Shown here piece after piece: positions 25,566 to 33,675 of a stretch of 64,000 nt of DNA. Numbering within the stretch: the stretch's first letter is position 1; each line of letters starts with the position of its first letter. Source of the stretch: Kribbella pratensis (GTDB taxonomy: Bacteria > Actinomycetota > Actinomycetes > Propionibacteriales > Kribbellaceae); assembly GCF_004365355.1 (NCBI RefSeq), contig NZ_SODP01000002.1, positions 2,161,490-2,225,489 on the forward strand, given 5' to 3'. Both the position numbers and the translations under genes were made by a program. The notes below the pieces were generated by a model that worked only from the letters and a program-made list of their open reading frames with translations, was not told the DNA's origin and ran no database searches.

Positions 25566-26723
25566 GTGCGCGTACTCGTCCTGGGCGGTGACGGCTACCT
25601 GGGGTGGCCGACAGCACTGCACCTCTCCGATCGCGGCCACGACACGGCCGTGCTCGACAACATGGCCCGCCGCGGATACGACCGCGAGCTGGGCGTCCAG
25701 AGCCTGGTCCCGATCGAGGACCTCGAGACCCGGGCGGCAGCCTGGGAGGAGGTCTCCGGCAAGCGGATGCCGACGTACGTCGGTGATCTGCTCGACGCCG
25801 ATTTCGTCTACCGGGTGCTGCGTGAGTTCGAGCCGGACGCGATCGTGCATTTCGCCGAGCAGCGCGCCGCGCCGTACTCGATGATCGACCGCGAACACGC
25901 TGTGTACACGCAGCACAACAACGTGGTCGGCACGCTGAACCTGATGTACGCGATCGCCGAGACCAACCCGGACATCCACCTGGTCAAGCTCGGCACGATG
26001 GGTGAGTACGGCACACCGAACATCGACATCGAGGAAGGCTGGCTGGAGGTCGAGCACAACGGGCGCAAGGACCGGATGCTCTACCCGAAGAAGCCCGGCT
26101 CGTTCTACCACCTCAGCAAGGTGCACGACTCGCACAACCTCGAGTTCGGCTGCCGGATCTGGGGGATGCGCGTCACCGACCTCAACCAGGGCGTCGTGTA
26201 CGGCCAGCAGACCGACCAGACCGTGCAGGACGCGCGGCTGGCGACCCGGTTCGACTACGACGCCGTGTTCGGCACCGTGCTCAACCGGTTCTGCATCCAG
26301 GCCGTGCTCGGCGAGCCGCTGACCGTCTACGGGTCCGGCGGGCAGACGCGCGGTTTCCTCGACATCCGGGACACCGTCGAGTGCATCCGGCTCGCCGTGG
26401 AGAACCCGGCCGACGCCGGCGAGTTCCGGGTCTTCAACCAGATGACCGAGAGCTACTCGGTCTCCCAGCTCGCGGAGCTGGTCGCGGAGTGCTTCCCCGG
26501 CCCGGTCCAGGTCGAGCACCTGGACAACCCGCGCGTCGAGCAGGCCGAGCATTACTACAACGTGAAGCACACAGGCCTGGTCGGCCTGGGCCTCCAGCCG
26601 CACCTGCTCTCGGAGACCCTGATCGAGTCGATGTTCGACATCGTCTCCGCCAACAAGGACCGCGTCGACCCAGCAGCCCTTCTCCCCACAGTCCGCTGGA
26701 AGGGCCACCTCAAGGAGCGCTGA
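25566..26723 (+). CDS. sqdB: UDP-sulfoquinovose synthase (SQD1/SqdB-like)
   Basis: 385 residues from GTG 25566. Near plant and cyanobacterial SQD1 motifs appear in order: GGDGYLGWPTALHLS (NAD site), HFAEQRAAPYSMIDR, HNNVVGTLNLMYAI, LVKLGTMGEYGTPNIDIEEG with the active-site Thr, FYHLSKVHDSHN with the catalytic YxxxK, DLNQGVVYG, and GQTRGFLDIRDTVECI. The enzyme joins sulfite to UDP-glucose to make UDP-sulfoquinovose, the head-group donor of sulfolipid or of sulfonated glycans. No SQD2-type transferase is recognised nearby; the fused GT and GtrA next door are candidates to use the donor. Confidence 0.88.
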   Translation: MRVLVLGGDGYLGWPTALHLSDRGHDTAVLDNMARRGYDRELGVQSLVPIEDLETRAAAWEEVSGKRMPTYVGDLLDADFVYRVLREFEPDAIVHFAEQRAAPYSMIDREHAVYTQHNNVVGTLNLMYAIAETNPDIHLVKLGTMGEYGTPNIDIEEGWLEVEHNGRKDRMLYPKKPGSFYHLSKVHDSHNLEFGCRIWGMRVTDLNQGVVYGQQTDQTVQDARLATRFDYDAVFGTVLNRFCIQAVLGEPLTVYGSGGQTRGFLDIRDTVECIRLAVENPADAGEFRVFNQMTESYSVSQLAELVAECFPGPVQVEHLDNPRVEQAEHYYNVKHTGLVGLGLQPHLLSETLIESMFDIVSANKDRVDPAALLPTVRWKGHLKER

Positions 26724-27612
26724 GTTTCGACCTCACCAACTCGGTGAACCGTCGCGCCGCGGGCGTGGCGGCGTGTCCGCTCGGCACCACCAGATCGACC
26801 CGGCGTTCCAGGCTGGTCCCTTGTAACGGGACCAGTCGGAGCGCCTCGGTCGATCGTGGGTGCAGCGTGAAATCCAGACCCTGCGGTACGAGCGCGATCC
26901 CGACACCGGCCGCGACGAGGTCGAGGACCATGCTCCACTCGTTCACCACGCACGCAATGCGGCGGTGCAGGCCGACCGCCGCGAACGCTCGATCGATCTC
27001 GGACCGGATCGCCCACGCGGGCGGAGCCTCGACGAACCGTTCGTCGGTCAACTGCACCAGACCGACCGCGGTCTCGCGCGCCAGCGGGTGATCGGCCGGG
27101 CAGGCCAGCACGATCGGCTCGGCGAGCAGCGGTACGACGTCGAGCCCGGCGGGATGGCCGTCGAGCAGCGCGACCAGTGCGCAGTCCAGCCCGCCGTCGG
27201 CCACCAGCCGGACCATCTCCGACGCGGCCAGTTGTTGTACGGAAATCTCCACCCGCGGGTGTCCGAGTGCGAACTCCGCAAGCCAGCTCGCGAACGGCAG
27301 CGTGTGCCCGGTGGTCTGCAACGCGCCGATCCGCAGCTGCCCGGCCAGTACGCCGTGCACCTCCTGGACCGTCTGCCGCGCGTTGTCGGCTGCCTCCAAC
27401 GTGCGGCGAGCGGACGGGACGAGCGCCTCACCCTCCGCCGTCAGCCGGATCGGTCTGGTCCCGCGGACGAACAGCAGCGCGCCGACGTCCTTCTCGAGTG
27501 CCCGGATCGAGGTGGACAGACCCGACTGCACGATGTGCTCGCGGGCCGCTGCCGCGGTGAAGCTGCGCTCCTCGGCGAGCGCGACGAAATGCCGGAGATG
27601 CCGCAGTTCCAT
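26710..27612 (-). CDS. LysR family transcriptional regulator
   Basis: 300 residues from ATG 27612. The N-terminal winged HTH is MELRHLRHFVALAEERSFTA, AAREHIVQSGLSTSIRALEK and ALLFVRGTRPIRLT. The C-terminal periplasmic-binding-like effector domain runs from about residue 88. It is divergent from an MFS transporter, its probable target, with a palindrome in the gap. The end overlaps the sqdB stop region by 14 bases. Confidence 0.93.
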   Translation of the reverse strand: MELRHLRHFVALAEERSFTAAAAREHIVQSGLSTSIRALEKDVGALLFVRGTRPIRLTAEGEALVPSARRTLEAADNARQTVQEVHGVLAGQLRIGALQTTGHTLPFASWLAEFALGHPRVEISVQQLAASEMVRLVADGGLDCALVALLDGHPAGLDVVPLLAEPIVLACPADHPLARETAVGLVQLTDERFVEAPPAWAIRSEIDRAFAAVGLHRRIACVVNEWSMVLDLVAAGVGIALVPQGLDFTLHPRSTEALRLVPLQGTSLERRVDLVVPSGHAATPAARRFTELVRSKLSAP

Positions 27613-27632
27613 ATCGGCAGTATCTCTCACAG

Positions 27633-27647
27633 AGATGGAATCCATCT
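27633..27647. promoter_or_regulatory. palindrome in the lysR-MFS gap, candidate operator
   Basis: AGATGGA, A, TCCATCT: perfect 7-bp arms around one base, 21 bases upstream of the LysR start. It is compatible with a LysR T-N11-A-type site but short. Confidence 0.45.
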
Positions 27648-27735
27648 GAAGTAGTCCCTGCAGAGCTGGTATGGCCGGCGGAGACGCACCCGTTGGGATC
27701 GAGTGGACCATTCCACGACGAGAGGCATTCGCCCG

Positions 27736-28944
27736 ATGAGTACGACAACCGCGGTGCGGACGACGAACCGGCACTTGACCGGATTCTGGTTCGTCGCCAC
27801 CGCTTTCCTGACCCTGATGGCGTTCGGCACGGCGCCGACGCCACTTTGGCCGATCTACCAGGTCACGGACCACTTCGGTGCGTTCACGGTGACTATCGCC
27901 TTCGCGGTGATGGTGATCGGCGCGGCCTCGAGCTTCCGGCTGCTCGGCCACCTGTCCGACCGGTTCGGCCGGCGCCGGATCATCCTGCCCGCGCTGGCGA
28001 CCGGGATCGCCTCGGCCGCGGTCCTCGCCGCGTGGCCGCAGCTGCCGGGCCTGCTGATCGGGCGGATCCTGACCGGTGTCGCGGTCGGGCTGATGGCGTC
28101 GACCGCGACGGTGTACCTCACCGATCTGTATCGCGAGGTCCGTCCGGACGCCGGGTCGGGTTTTCCGGCACTCGTCGCGACGGTTTCGAACCTCGGTGGG
28201 CTGGCGATCGGGCCGTTGGTCGCGGGTGCGCTGGCGCAGTGGGCGCCGGCTCCGGTGCGCACGTCGTACGTGATCTTCGGTGGGTTGATGGTGGTCCTGC
28301 TGCTGTTGGTGCTGTCGTCGCCGGAGACGGTCGACACCGCATTGGCGGACCAGGATCGGCCCGTGCGCTTCGCCGTACGGGCGGGTCAGCGAGGTGCATT
28401 CTGGTCGGCGGCGACCGTGGGGTTCTTCGCGTTCGCGGTGATGGGGTTGTTCTCGTCGCTCGGGGCGATCATCGTGCGCGGGCAGTTGGGCATCACGTCG
28501 TACTTCGTTGCCGGGCTGGCGTCGTTCGTGTGCTTCGCGGCGTCCGCGGTCACGCAGCTGGCGCTGCGCCGGGCCGCGAACCCCACGGTGTTGCTGATCG
28601 GCACGGTGATGTTCCCGGTCGGCCTGGCCTTGACGGCGCTCTCCCTGTACCGACCGGCGCTGTGGCTGGTCCTCGTCGCGGCCGGGCTCGCAGGCGGCGG
28701 CGCCGGCCTGCTCTTCAAGAGCGCGGTCGTTACCGCAGTCGTCGCCGCCGAACCGGCCTCGCGAGCGGGCGTGCTCGCGACGTACTTCGTGATCGCGTAC
28801 GTCGGCATGGGCCTACCGTCGATCGCGTTCAGCCTGGTCATCCGGCACTTCGCCCTGCGCCCGTCGATGATCGGCTTCGCCGCTGTCCTGTCGATCGGCG
28901 CTGTCATAGCCGCGAGTCAGTCGGTCAAGAAGAAGACGACCTAG
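27736..28944 (+). CDS. MFS transporter, controlled by the divergent LysR
   Basis: 402 residues from MSTTTAVRTTNRHLTGF, with 12 predicted membrane spans. LGHLSDRFGRRRIILPAL is the major-facilitator loop 2-3 motif (G-x-x-x-D-R-x-G-R-R). Likely a drug or metabolite efflux carrier by resemblance to DHA1-type members; substrate unknown. The stop overlaps the stop of the convergent methyltransferase gene by four bases. Confidence 0.88.
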   Translation: MSTTTAVRTTNRHLTGFWFVATAFLTLMAFGTAPTPLWPIYQVTDHFGAFTVTIAFAVMVIGAASSFRLLGHLSDRFGRRRIILPALATGIASAAVLAAWPQLPGLLIGRILTGVAVGLMASTATVYLTDLYREVRPDAGSGFPALVATVSNLGGLAIGPLVAGALAQWAPAPVRTSYVIFGGLMVVLLLLVLSSPETVDTALADQDRPVRFAVRAGQRGAFWSAATVGFFAFAVMGLFSSLGAIIVRGQLGITSYFVAGLASFVCFAASAVTQLALRRAANPTVLLIGTVMFPVGLALTALSLYRPALWLVLVAAGLAGGGAGLLFKSAVVTAVVAAEPASRAGVLATYFVIAYVGMGLPSIAFSLVIRHFALRPSMIGFAAVLSIGAVIAASQSVKKKTT

Positions 28945-29690
28945 CGGCGGGCGGCGACGAGGATTGTTGGGATTGCGGCAAGGAAGTGGCCGTGGCGGGC
29001 TCTGGTGGCTTGTTCGGTCAGCCAGGTGTCGGCGTCTTCCTTGGTGATCAGGGCTTCGTCGACGGCAGCGGTGGCTGCGGCTCTGAGCTGCGGGGCCAGC
29101 TGTTGGTGGTCGGTGATGACCTCGGTGTGTACGACGACCTCGACGTCTTGGAACTTGGCGTCGAGGAGGACCTCGCGGAGGGTTCGGGTCGCGCGCGGCG
29201 ACACGGTGTGCGACTCGAGCCCGAGGCGGATGACGTCGGTGAGGTCCTGGTCGGCGCTGGTGATCATCACGAAGCCGTAGTCCAGCCCGCCGACCACGAT
29301 CCGCCCGCCGGGGCGCAGTACGCGATGCGCCTCGGCGATGGTCGGCGCGGGATCCTCGAGCAGGTGGAAGAGGCGCATCGCGCGGTATCCGTCCATCGAC
29401 CCGTCCGCGAGCGGCAGGTCATCGGAATGTGCCACGTGAAACATTGCCGCGGGCACCCGCTCCCGCGCGGCCTCGACCGCGTCCGGATCGGCGTCGATCC
29501 CGGTCACCTTCAGGCCCTTGCGAGCCAGCTCCGCGACTGCATGCCCTGCACCGCACGCCACATCGATACAGGTCGCGCCGCGCTGCAGCCCCAGCAGCCG
29601 GTACGACGCCGCACGCAGCTCGGCCGCACCGGGCCGCTCCTCGCTCCGCTCCGGAAAGCTCATGAACTCACGCTGCAACTTCAGGTGCAC
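28941..29690 (-). CDS. class I SAM-dependent methyltransferase
   Basis: 249 residues. DVACGAGHAVAELARKG is the glycine-rich SAM-binding motif I, VTGIDADPDAV gives the acidic ribose-binding end of beta2, and VLRPGGRIVVGGLDYG is the post-motif III strand. The acceptor is unknown. The start is uncertain: GTG 29690 sits inside a 20-bp palindrome, while ATG 29663 would leave that palindrome as an upstream operator. Neither has a clear ribosome binding site. Confidence 0.82.
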   Translation of the reverse strand: MHLKLQREFMSFPERSEERPGAAELRAASYRLLGLQRGATCIDVACGAGHAVAELARKGLKVTGIDADPDAVEAARERVPAAMFHVAHSDDLPLADGSMDGYRAMRLFHLLEDPAPTIAEAHRVLRPGGRIVVGGLDYGFVMITSADQDLTDVIRLGLESHTVSPRATRTLREVLLDAKFQDVEVVVHTEVITDHQQLAPQLRAAATAAVDEALITKEDADTWLTEQATRARHGHFLAAIPTILVAARR

Positions 29691-29697
29691 CTGAAGT
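29678..29697. promoter_or_regulatory. perfect 20-bp palindrome at the methyltransferase start
   Basis: ACTTCAGGTGCACCTGAAGT reads identically on both strands. It covers the upstream GTG candidate start and resembles MerR/SoxR-class or other dimeric-regulator sites in length and symmetry. No regulator gene is adjacent. Confidence 0.6.
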
Positions 29698-29716
29698 CAA
29701 CAGCGCCTAAACGCTG

Positions 29717-29805
29717 CGTCTGGTGGGTATGCCTATCAGACTGTGGGTTGGCCAACCGGAATCCGGTTGGCCAACCCACAGTCCGGTTGGTTCACCCACC
29801 AGACG
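29717..29805. repeat. nested inverted repeats upstream of the methyltransferase gene
   Basis: Core: a 21-bp perfect arm at 29739-29759 and its complement at 29763-29783 around AAT; each arm contains the self-palindrome GGTTGGCCAACC. Outer arms CGTCTGGTGGGT (29717-29728) and ACCCACCAGACG (29794-29805) enclose it. A partial third copy, CCGGTTGGTTCACCC, lies at 29783-29797. The element could form a long cruciform or RNA stem between two minus-strand genes, or be a small repetitive element. Confidence 0.8.
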
Positions 29806-29810
29806 AGGAT

Positions 29811-29834
29811 GGGGCGGGGCGGGGGCGGGGGCGG
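29811..29834 (+). other. G-quadruplex-type G-rich tract
   Basis: Four runs of four to five G separated by single C bases, then CGG, on the plus strand. This is a textbook intrastrand G-quadruplex pattern with one-base loops. It lies 45 bases beyond the stop of the alanine-racemase-like gene, on its non-template side relative to plus. Confidence 0.7.
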
Positions 29835-29878
29835 ATCGGCGGGCGCGGTGGCCGGGCTCGGCGTTTCCGGCCGCAGCA

Positions 29879-30880
29879 CTAGTCCATCGACACCTTGTCG
29901 AACGTCGTGGTCGTGTACCGGACGTCGAGGTCGACCTCGTCGCCGACCGCCGGGGGCGCCACGGACGACGGCAGGAACAGCATGCTGGCCTGCATGTGCG
30001 GCGGCTCGGCGAACCAGCGCTGCTTGCCCTCGATGCTGAACGGCGACAACGCCATCCCGGCCGCGTCCAGGCTGCCCTTGGCCATCGCGATCGCCCGCTG
30101 CCGGACGCTCGCCGCCGCGGTCGGCGCCTCCAGGCCGACGCCATGCGCCGTACCGCCGGAGACGATCAGGATGTGACCGTCGCCGCTGACCCGGCGCTGC
30201 CGGTAACCGACGCGCTCACCCCGACGTACCGAATGGACGTCGAGAACCGTCGCCCGGACCGTCAGCGCACCGCGGTCGCCGAGCCACAGCCCGGTGCCCA
30301 TCCGGAGCTTCACGTCAGGGCCGATGTCGGCCAGCTTCTGCGCCGGCACGTGCGACACCCAGAGCGTGCCCTTGCGGACGTCGAGCGCCGCCTTCGCCAA
30401 CTGCTGGGCCTCGCGCAGGTTGGCCGACGTACCGCCGGCGCCCATCGGGAAGTGCAGCGACCAGCCCTCGAAGCGGATCCGGTCGAGCGCGTTCAGCAGC
30501 ATCGTGTGCCGCAGCTCGCGGGCCCCGATGCCGTGGCGGCGCATCGAGGTCATCACCTCGATCAGCACCCGGCTGCCGGCCGGGATCGAGACCAGGTCGG
30601 CCAGTCGGCTGACCGTGTGGATAACGTTCCTGCTCTGCGGCACCTCGAGGAACGGCCGCCACGGCGACAGTACGACGACGTCCTCGCGTGGGTCCGGCGG
30701 GACCTCGAAGTACGTCCCGACCGCGACCGTCCGCGCGCCGAGCGCGCGGGCCTCGGCCAGCAGCCGGTGGTTCCCGAACCCGTACCCGTTGCCCTTGGCG
30801 ACCGGGACGATGTCGGGGTTCCACGTGGAACGCAGGTGATCACGCCATCGATCGGAATCGACGTGCAGGACTAGGGGCAT
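29879..30880 (-). CDS. alanine-racemase-like PLP enzyme linked to FemX
   Basis: 333 residues, alanine racemase fold type III. Residues 24-34 read IVPVAKGNGYGFG, with the Lys that binds PLP. The central barrel has LHFPMGAGGTSANL in the usual H-x-H/D position. RMGTGLWLGDRGAL matches the R-x-G-x-x-L/W region, and GERVGYRQRR places the second catalytic Tyr. The C-terminal beta domain is retained. It likely racemises an amino acid; alanine is not certain because the substrate loops are diverged. It lies four bases downstream of femX in the same operon, pointing to cell-wall precursor chemistry. Confidence 0.78.
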   Translation of the reverse strand: MPLVLHVDSDRWRDHLRSTWNPDIVPVAKGNGYGFGNHRLLAEARALGARTVAVGTYFEVPPDPREDVVVLSPWRPFLEVPQSRNVIHTVSRLADLVSIPAGSRVLIEVMTSMRRHGIGARELRHTMLLNALDRIRFEGWSLHFPMGAGGTSANLREAQQLAKAALDVRKGTLWVSHVPAQKLADIGPDVKLRMGTGLWLGDRGALTVRATVLDVHSVRRGERVGYRQRRVSGDGHILIVSGGTAHGVGLEAPTAAASVRQRAIAMAKGSLDAAGMALSPFSIEGKQRWFAEPPHMQASMLFLPSSVAPPAVGDEVDLDVRYTTTTFDKVSMD

Positions 30881-30884
30881 GGTG

Positions 30885-32015
30885 TCAACGCCGTCTCATG
30901 TAGAGGTCGAATGCGGTGTAGAGCGCCTTGTTCAACGGCAGATCCCACTCACCGACGTACTCGACGGCTTCGCCGCCGGTCCCGGTCTTGAACTGGATCA
31001 ACCCGACGTGCGGGTCGTTCGGGTCCAAGGTGTCGGTGATGCCCCGTAGGTCGTACACGGACGCGCCCGCCGCGAGCGCGTCCGTCATCATGCGCCACTG
31101 GACCGCGTTCGATCCACGCACGTCTCGCTTGGCGGTCGAGCTGGCACCGTAGGAGTACCAGGAATGCCCGCCGACCCGGACCCAGATCGTCGATGCGACC
31201 AGGTCGCCCTCGTGATGGGCGTTGTAGATCCGGAAGTCACAGCAGCCCGACGGCTGGTTCGCCATCGCGGCGTACATCTTCTCGAAGTACGGCAGCGGCC
31301 GCGGCGTGAAGTGGTCGCGGTGCGCGGTCTCGACGTACAGCCCGTGGAAGGCCTTGATGTCCTCGGGCCCGCCCTGCGTCACCTCGACGCCGAGCTTGTC
31401 CGCTTTCTTGATGTTGCGCCGCCACAGCTGGTTCATGCCCTTGAGCAGGTCGTCCTCGCTGCGGCCGGCCAGCGGCACCTGGAAGACGTACTGCGGCTGC
31501 CCGGCCGCGAAACCCTCCGCGACCCGCGGCGCCTTCCAGCCCAGCTTGCGCAGCTGCTCGGTGACGATCGCGCCGGACGGCTCGATCACGTCCGGGCGGA
31601 CGTCGCCGAGCTTCGGCTGCTGACCGCCGGCGATGGCGTCCTTGATCGTCTTCGCGGTCCAGCGCCGGGTCGCGATCGGCGGACCCATCCGGATGCCGAA
31701 CGCGCCGCGCTCCTGCAGGTGTGCCGCCAGCGGACGCAGGTACACGCCCAGGTCGATGGCGTCCCAGTTGATCACCGGGCCTTCCGGAAGATAGGCGAGG
31801 TACCGCTTCACCTTCGGCATCTGCCGGTAGAGCACCAGTCCTACGCCGACGAGCTCGGCCGGGTTGGCCGCGTCGTACCAGCCGAGTGACTCCGCCTTCC
31901 ACTCACTCTTCACCGCCGCCCAGCCAGGGGTCTGCAGGAAGCTCGCCGCCGGCTGCGCCGCGATGTACGCGGCATGCTCGTCGGCCGAGATGGTCCGAAT
32001 GCTGAAGTCACTCAC
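30885..32015 (-). CDS. FemX/FemAB-type peptidoglycan bridge peptidyltransferase
   Basis: 376 residues of the Fem family (twin GNAT-like domains). Signatures: FLQTPGWAAVKSEW at the N-terminus, MNQLWRRNIKKADKLGVEV in the middle, YSYGASSTAKRDVRGSNAVQW and DLRGITDTLDPNDPHVGLIQFK near the end. Family members use aminoacyl-tRNA to add the bridge amino acid, commonly glycine or alanine, to lipid II. Location near rpsF-ssb matches the femX place in other actinobacteria. First gene of a two-gene operon with the racemase-like gene. Confidence 0.9.
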   Translation of the reverse strand: MSDFSIRTISADEHAAYIAAQPAASFLQTPGWAAVKSEWKAESLGWYDAANPAELVGVGLVLYRQMPKVKRYLAYLPEGPVINWDAIDLGVYLRPLAAHLQERGAFGIRMGPPIATRRWTAKTIKDAIAGGQQPKLGDVRPDVIEPSGAIVTEQLRKLGWKAPRVAEGFAAGQPQYVFQVPLAGRSEDDLLKGMNQLWRRNIKKADKLGVEVTQGGPEDIKAFHGLYVETAHRDHFTPRPLPYFEKMYAAMANQPSGCCDFRIYNAHHEGDLVASTIWVRVGGHSWYSYGASSTAKRDVRGSNAVQWRMMTDALAAGASVYDLRGITDTLDPNDPHVGLIQFKTGTGGEAVEYVGEWDLPLNKALYTAFDLYMRRR

Positions 32016-32069
32016 GGGGGGTCAGAGTACCGGCCCAGCTGCTGCAACCCCAGCTGAGCCGGTTTCTGA

Positions 32070-32990
32070 TCAAACCTGTGCGAGCAGCTTCTCGGACAGG
32101 TCCCACAAGCGAGTGGCCGACTCCGGATCGAGCGCGTACGGCGCGACGCCCGTGTTCTCGCCCTCGACGTTCGGCAGCGCCTCGTTGTTGTCCTCGAAGT
32201 ACCTGCCTGTCACGCCCTCCACGAGCGGTGAAGCGGCCAGTAGTACTGACGTCGCGGCCCCTTGCTCGACAGTCTTCCAGCGGTACTGGTCCCACTGCCT
32301 CAGCGTGTCTTCAGGGACGTGTCGCTGAAGCGCGGTCCGGATCCCGCCGGGCATCAGCGCGTTGGCGACGATGCCGTCGGCTGCCCAGCGCTTGGCTGCC
32401 TCGACCGCGAACAGGATGTTGGCGGTCTTCGACTGCCCGTACGCCGCCCACGGTTCGTACGGCCGGTGCTCGAAGTGAAGATCGTCAAGCTGTACGTCGG
32501 AGCGCTGGTGCGCGCTCGAGCTGACCGAGACGACGCGGGCGTCGCCGGCCGCGGCGAGTGCGTCGTACAGGCCGAGGGCGAGGCCGAAGTGCCCGAGGTG
32601 GTTGGTGGCGAACTGGTGCTCCCAGCCCTGCGGAGTCCGGTTCAGCGGCTCGGCCATCACGCCGGCGTTGTTGACCAGGATGTGCAGCGGGCCGGTCCAG
32701 CTGTCGGCGAAGGCGCGCACCGACATCGGGTCGGCGAGCTCGATCGGAGCGACGAACACGTGGTTGTTGCCGGTGCTCTCGATGATCCCCGCGGCGACGC
32801 GTTCGCCGGCCGCGGTGTTGCGAACGGCCAGCGTCACCTCGGCGCCCGCGCCGGCGAGCGCGCGGACGGTTTCGACGCCGATTCCGGACGCGCCGCCGGT
32901 AACGACCGCGCGGCGGCCGCTCAGGTCGACGCCGGAGATCACCTCGGCCGCTGTCGAGGCATATCCGAAGGGGGTGGTGAATCTGCTCAT
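32070..32990 (-). CDS. SDR family oxidoreductase (retinol-dehydrogenase-like)
   Basis: 306 residues. TGGASGIG binds the nucleotide, NNAGVMAEP is the structural NNAG motif, SVSSSAHQRS carries the catalytic Ser, and YGQSKTAN the YxxxK. The ~300-residue length and long C-terminal substrate loop match the RDH11-14/WW-oxidoreductase-like subgroup. Substrate unknown. Divergent from the TetR gene; paired operators lie in the gap, so it is probably repressed by it. Confidence 0.88.
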   Translation of the reverse strand: MSRFTTPFGYASTAAEVISGVDLSGRRAVVTGGASGIGVETVRALAGAGAEVTLAVRNTAAGERVAAGIIESTGNNHVFVAPIELADPMSVRAFADSWTGPLHILVNNAGVMAEPLNRTPQGWEHQFATNHLGHFGLALGLYDALAAAGDARVVSVSSSAHQRSDVQLDDLHFEHRPYEPWAAYGQSKTANILFAVEAAKRWAADGIVANALMPGGIRTALQRHVPEDTLRQWDQYRWKTVEQGAATSVLLAASPLVEGVTGRYFEDNNEALPNVEGENTGVAPYALDPESATRLWDLSEKLLAQV

Positions 32991-33022
32991 CAGTGACAGT
33001 CCTGTTCTGCGAGCTAGGCTTA

Positions 33023-33070
33023 ACCGGAGGAGCCTCCGGTAATTCCAGTTAAGCGGAGGTACCTCCGGTT
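33023..33070. promoter_or_regulatory. two TetR-type operators between SDR and tetR
   Basis: Operator 1: ACCGGAGG, AG, CCTCCGGT (33023-33040). Operator 2: AAGCGGAGGTACCTCCGGTT (33051-33070), palindromic with one mismatch pair. Both share the core CGGAGG-N2-CCTCCG, and their centres are 29 bp apart. They sit 33-80 bases from SDR ATG 32990 and 39-86 bases from tetR ATG 33109. Confidence 0.75.
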
Positions 33071-33108
33071 ATCAAGGTCCGCTAGGTTTGACGCCCGAGG
33101 GGAGGGAC

Positions 33109-33675
33109 ATGAGTGCTACCGGTGAGCGTCCGCTGCGTGCGGACGCCCAGCGCAATCGCGCCCAGATCCTCGACGCCGCGGCGCGTTCGTTCTCGAAATG
33201 CGGGCTGGAGGCGACGCTCGAGGGCATCGCGAAGGACGCCGGCGTCGGCATCGGCACCCTGTACCGGCACTTCCCGACGCGCGAGGCGTTGATCGAGGCG
33301 GCGTACCGCAGTGAGCTCGCGGCGGTCTGCGATGCCGCTGTGGAGCTGCTCGCGAAGCTCCCGCCGGCTGAGGCGCTGCGGGCATGGATGGATCGCTTCA
33401 TCGACTACATGGCCCGCAAGCTCGGGATGGCCGACGCGCTGCGGGCGGTGATCGCCTCCGGCGCGGACCCGTACGCGCACAGCCGCGACCTGCTCGTCGG
33501 CGCGATCACGCCGATCCTCGAGGCCGGTGCAGCCGCCGGCGATCTGCGCTCCGACATCACCGCTGACGACGTACTGATCAGCCTCACCGGAGTGGGACTG
33601 GCAGCCTCCGACCGGCGCGAGCAGGCCGACCGCCTCCTCAATCTGCTTATCGACGGCATGCGGTACGGCGTGTGA
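33109..33675 (+). CDS. TetR family repressor
   Basis: 188 residues from MSATGERPLRADAQRN; GGGGAGGGAC precedes this ATG, making it preferable to the frame's upstream GTG. The N-terminal HTH is ILDAAARSFSKCGLEATLEG, then IAKDAGVGIGTLYRHFPTRE, a textbook TetR DNA-binding domain. The C-terminal helical domain (RAWMDRFIDYMARKLG) is like the SbtR/TetR_C_33 group. Coupled by GTGA to the following SDR gene. Confidence 0.93.
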   Translation: MSATGERPLRADAQRNRAQILDAAARSFSKCGLEATLEGIAKDAGVGIGTLYRHFPTREALIEAAYRSELAAVCDAAVELLAKLPPAEALRAWMDRFIDYMARKLGMADALRAVIASGADPYAHSRDLLVGAITPILEAGAAAGDLRSDITADDVLISLTGVGLAASDRREQADRLLNLLIDGMRYGV

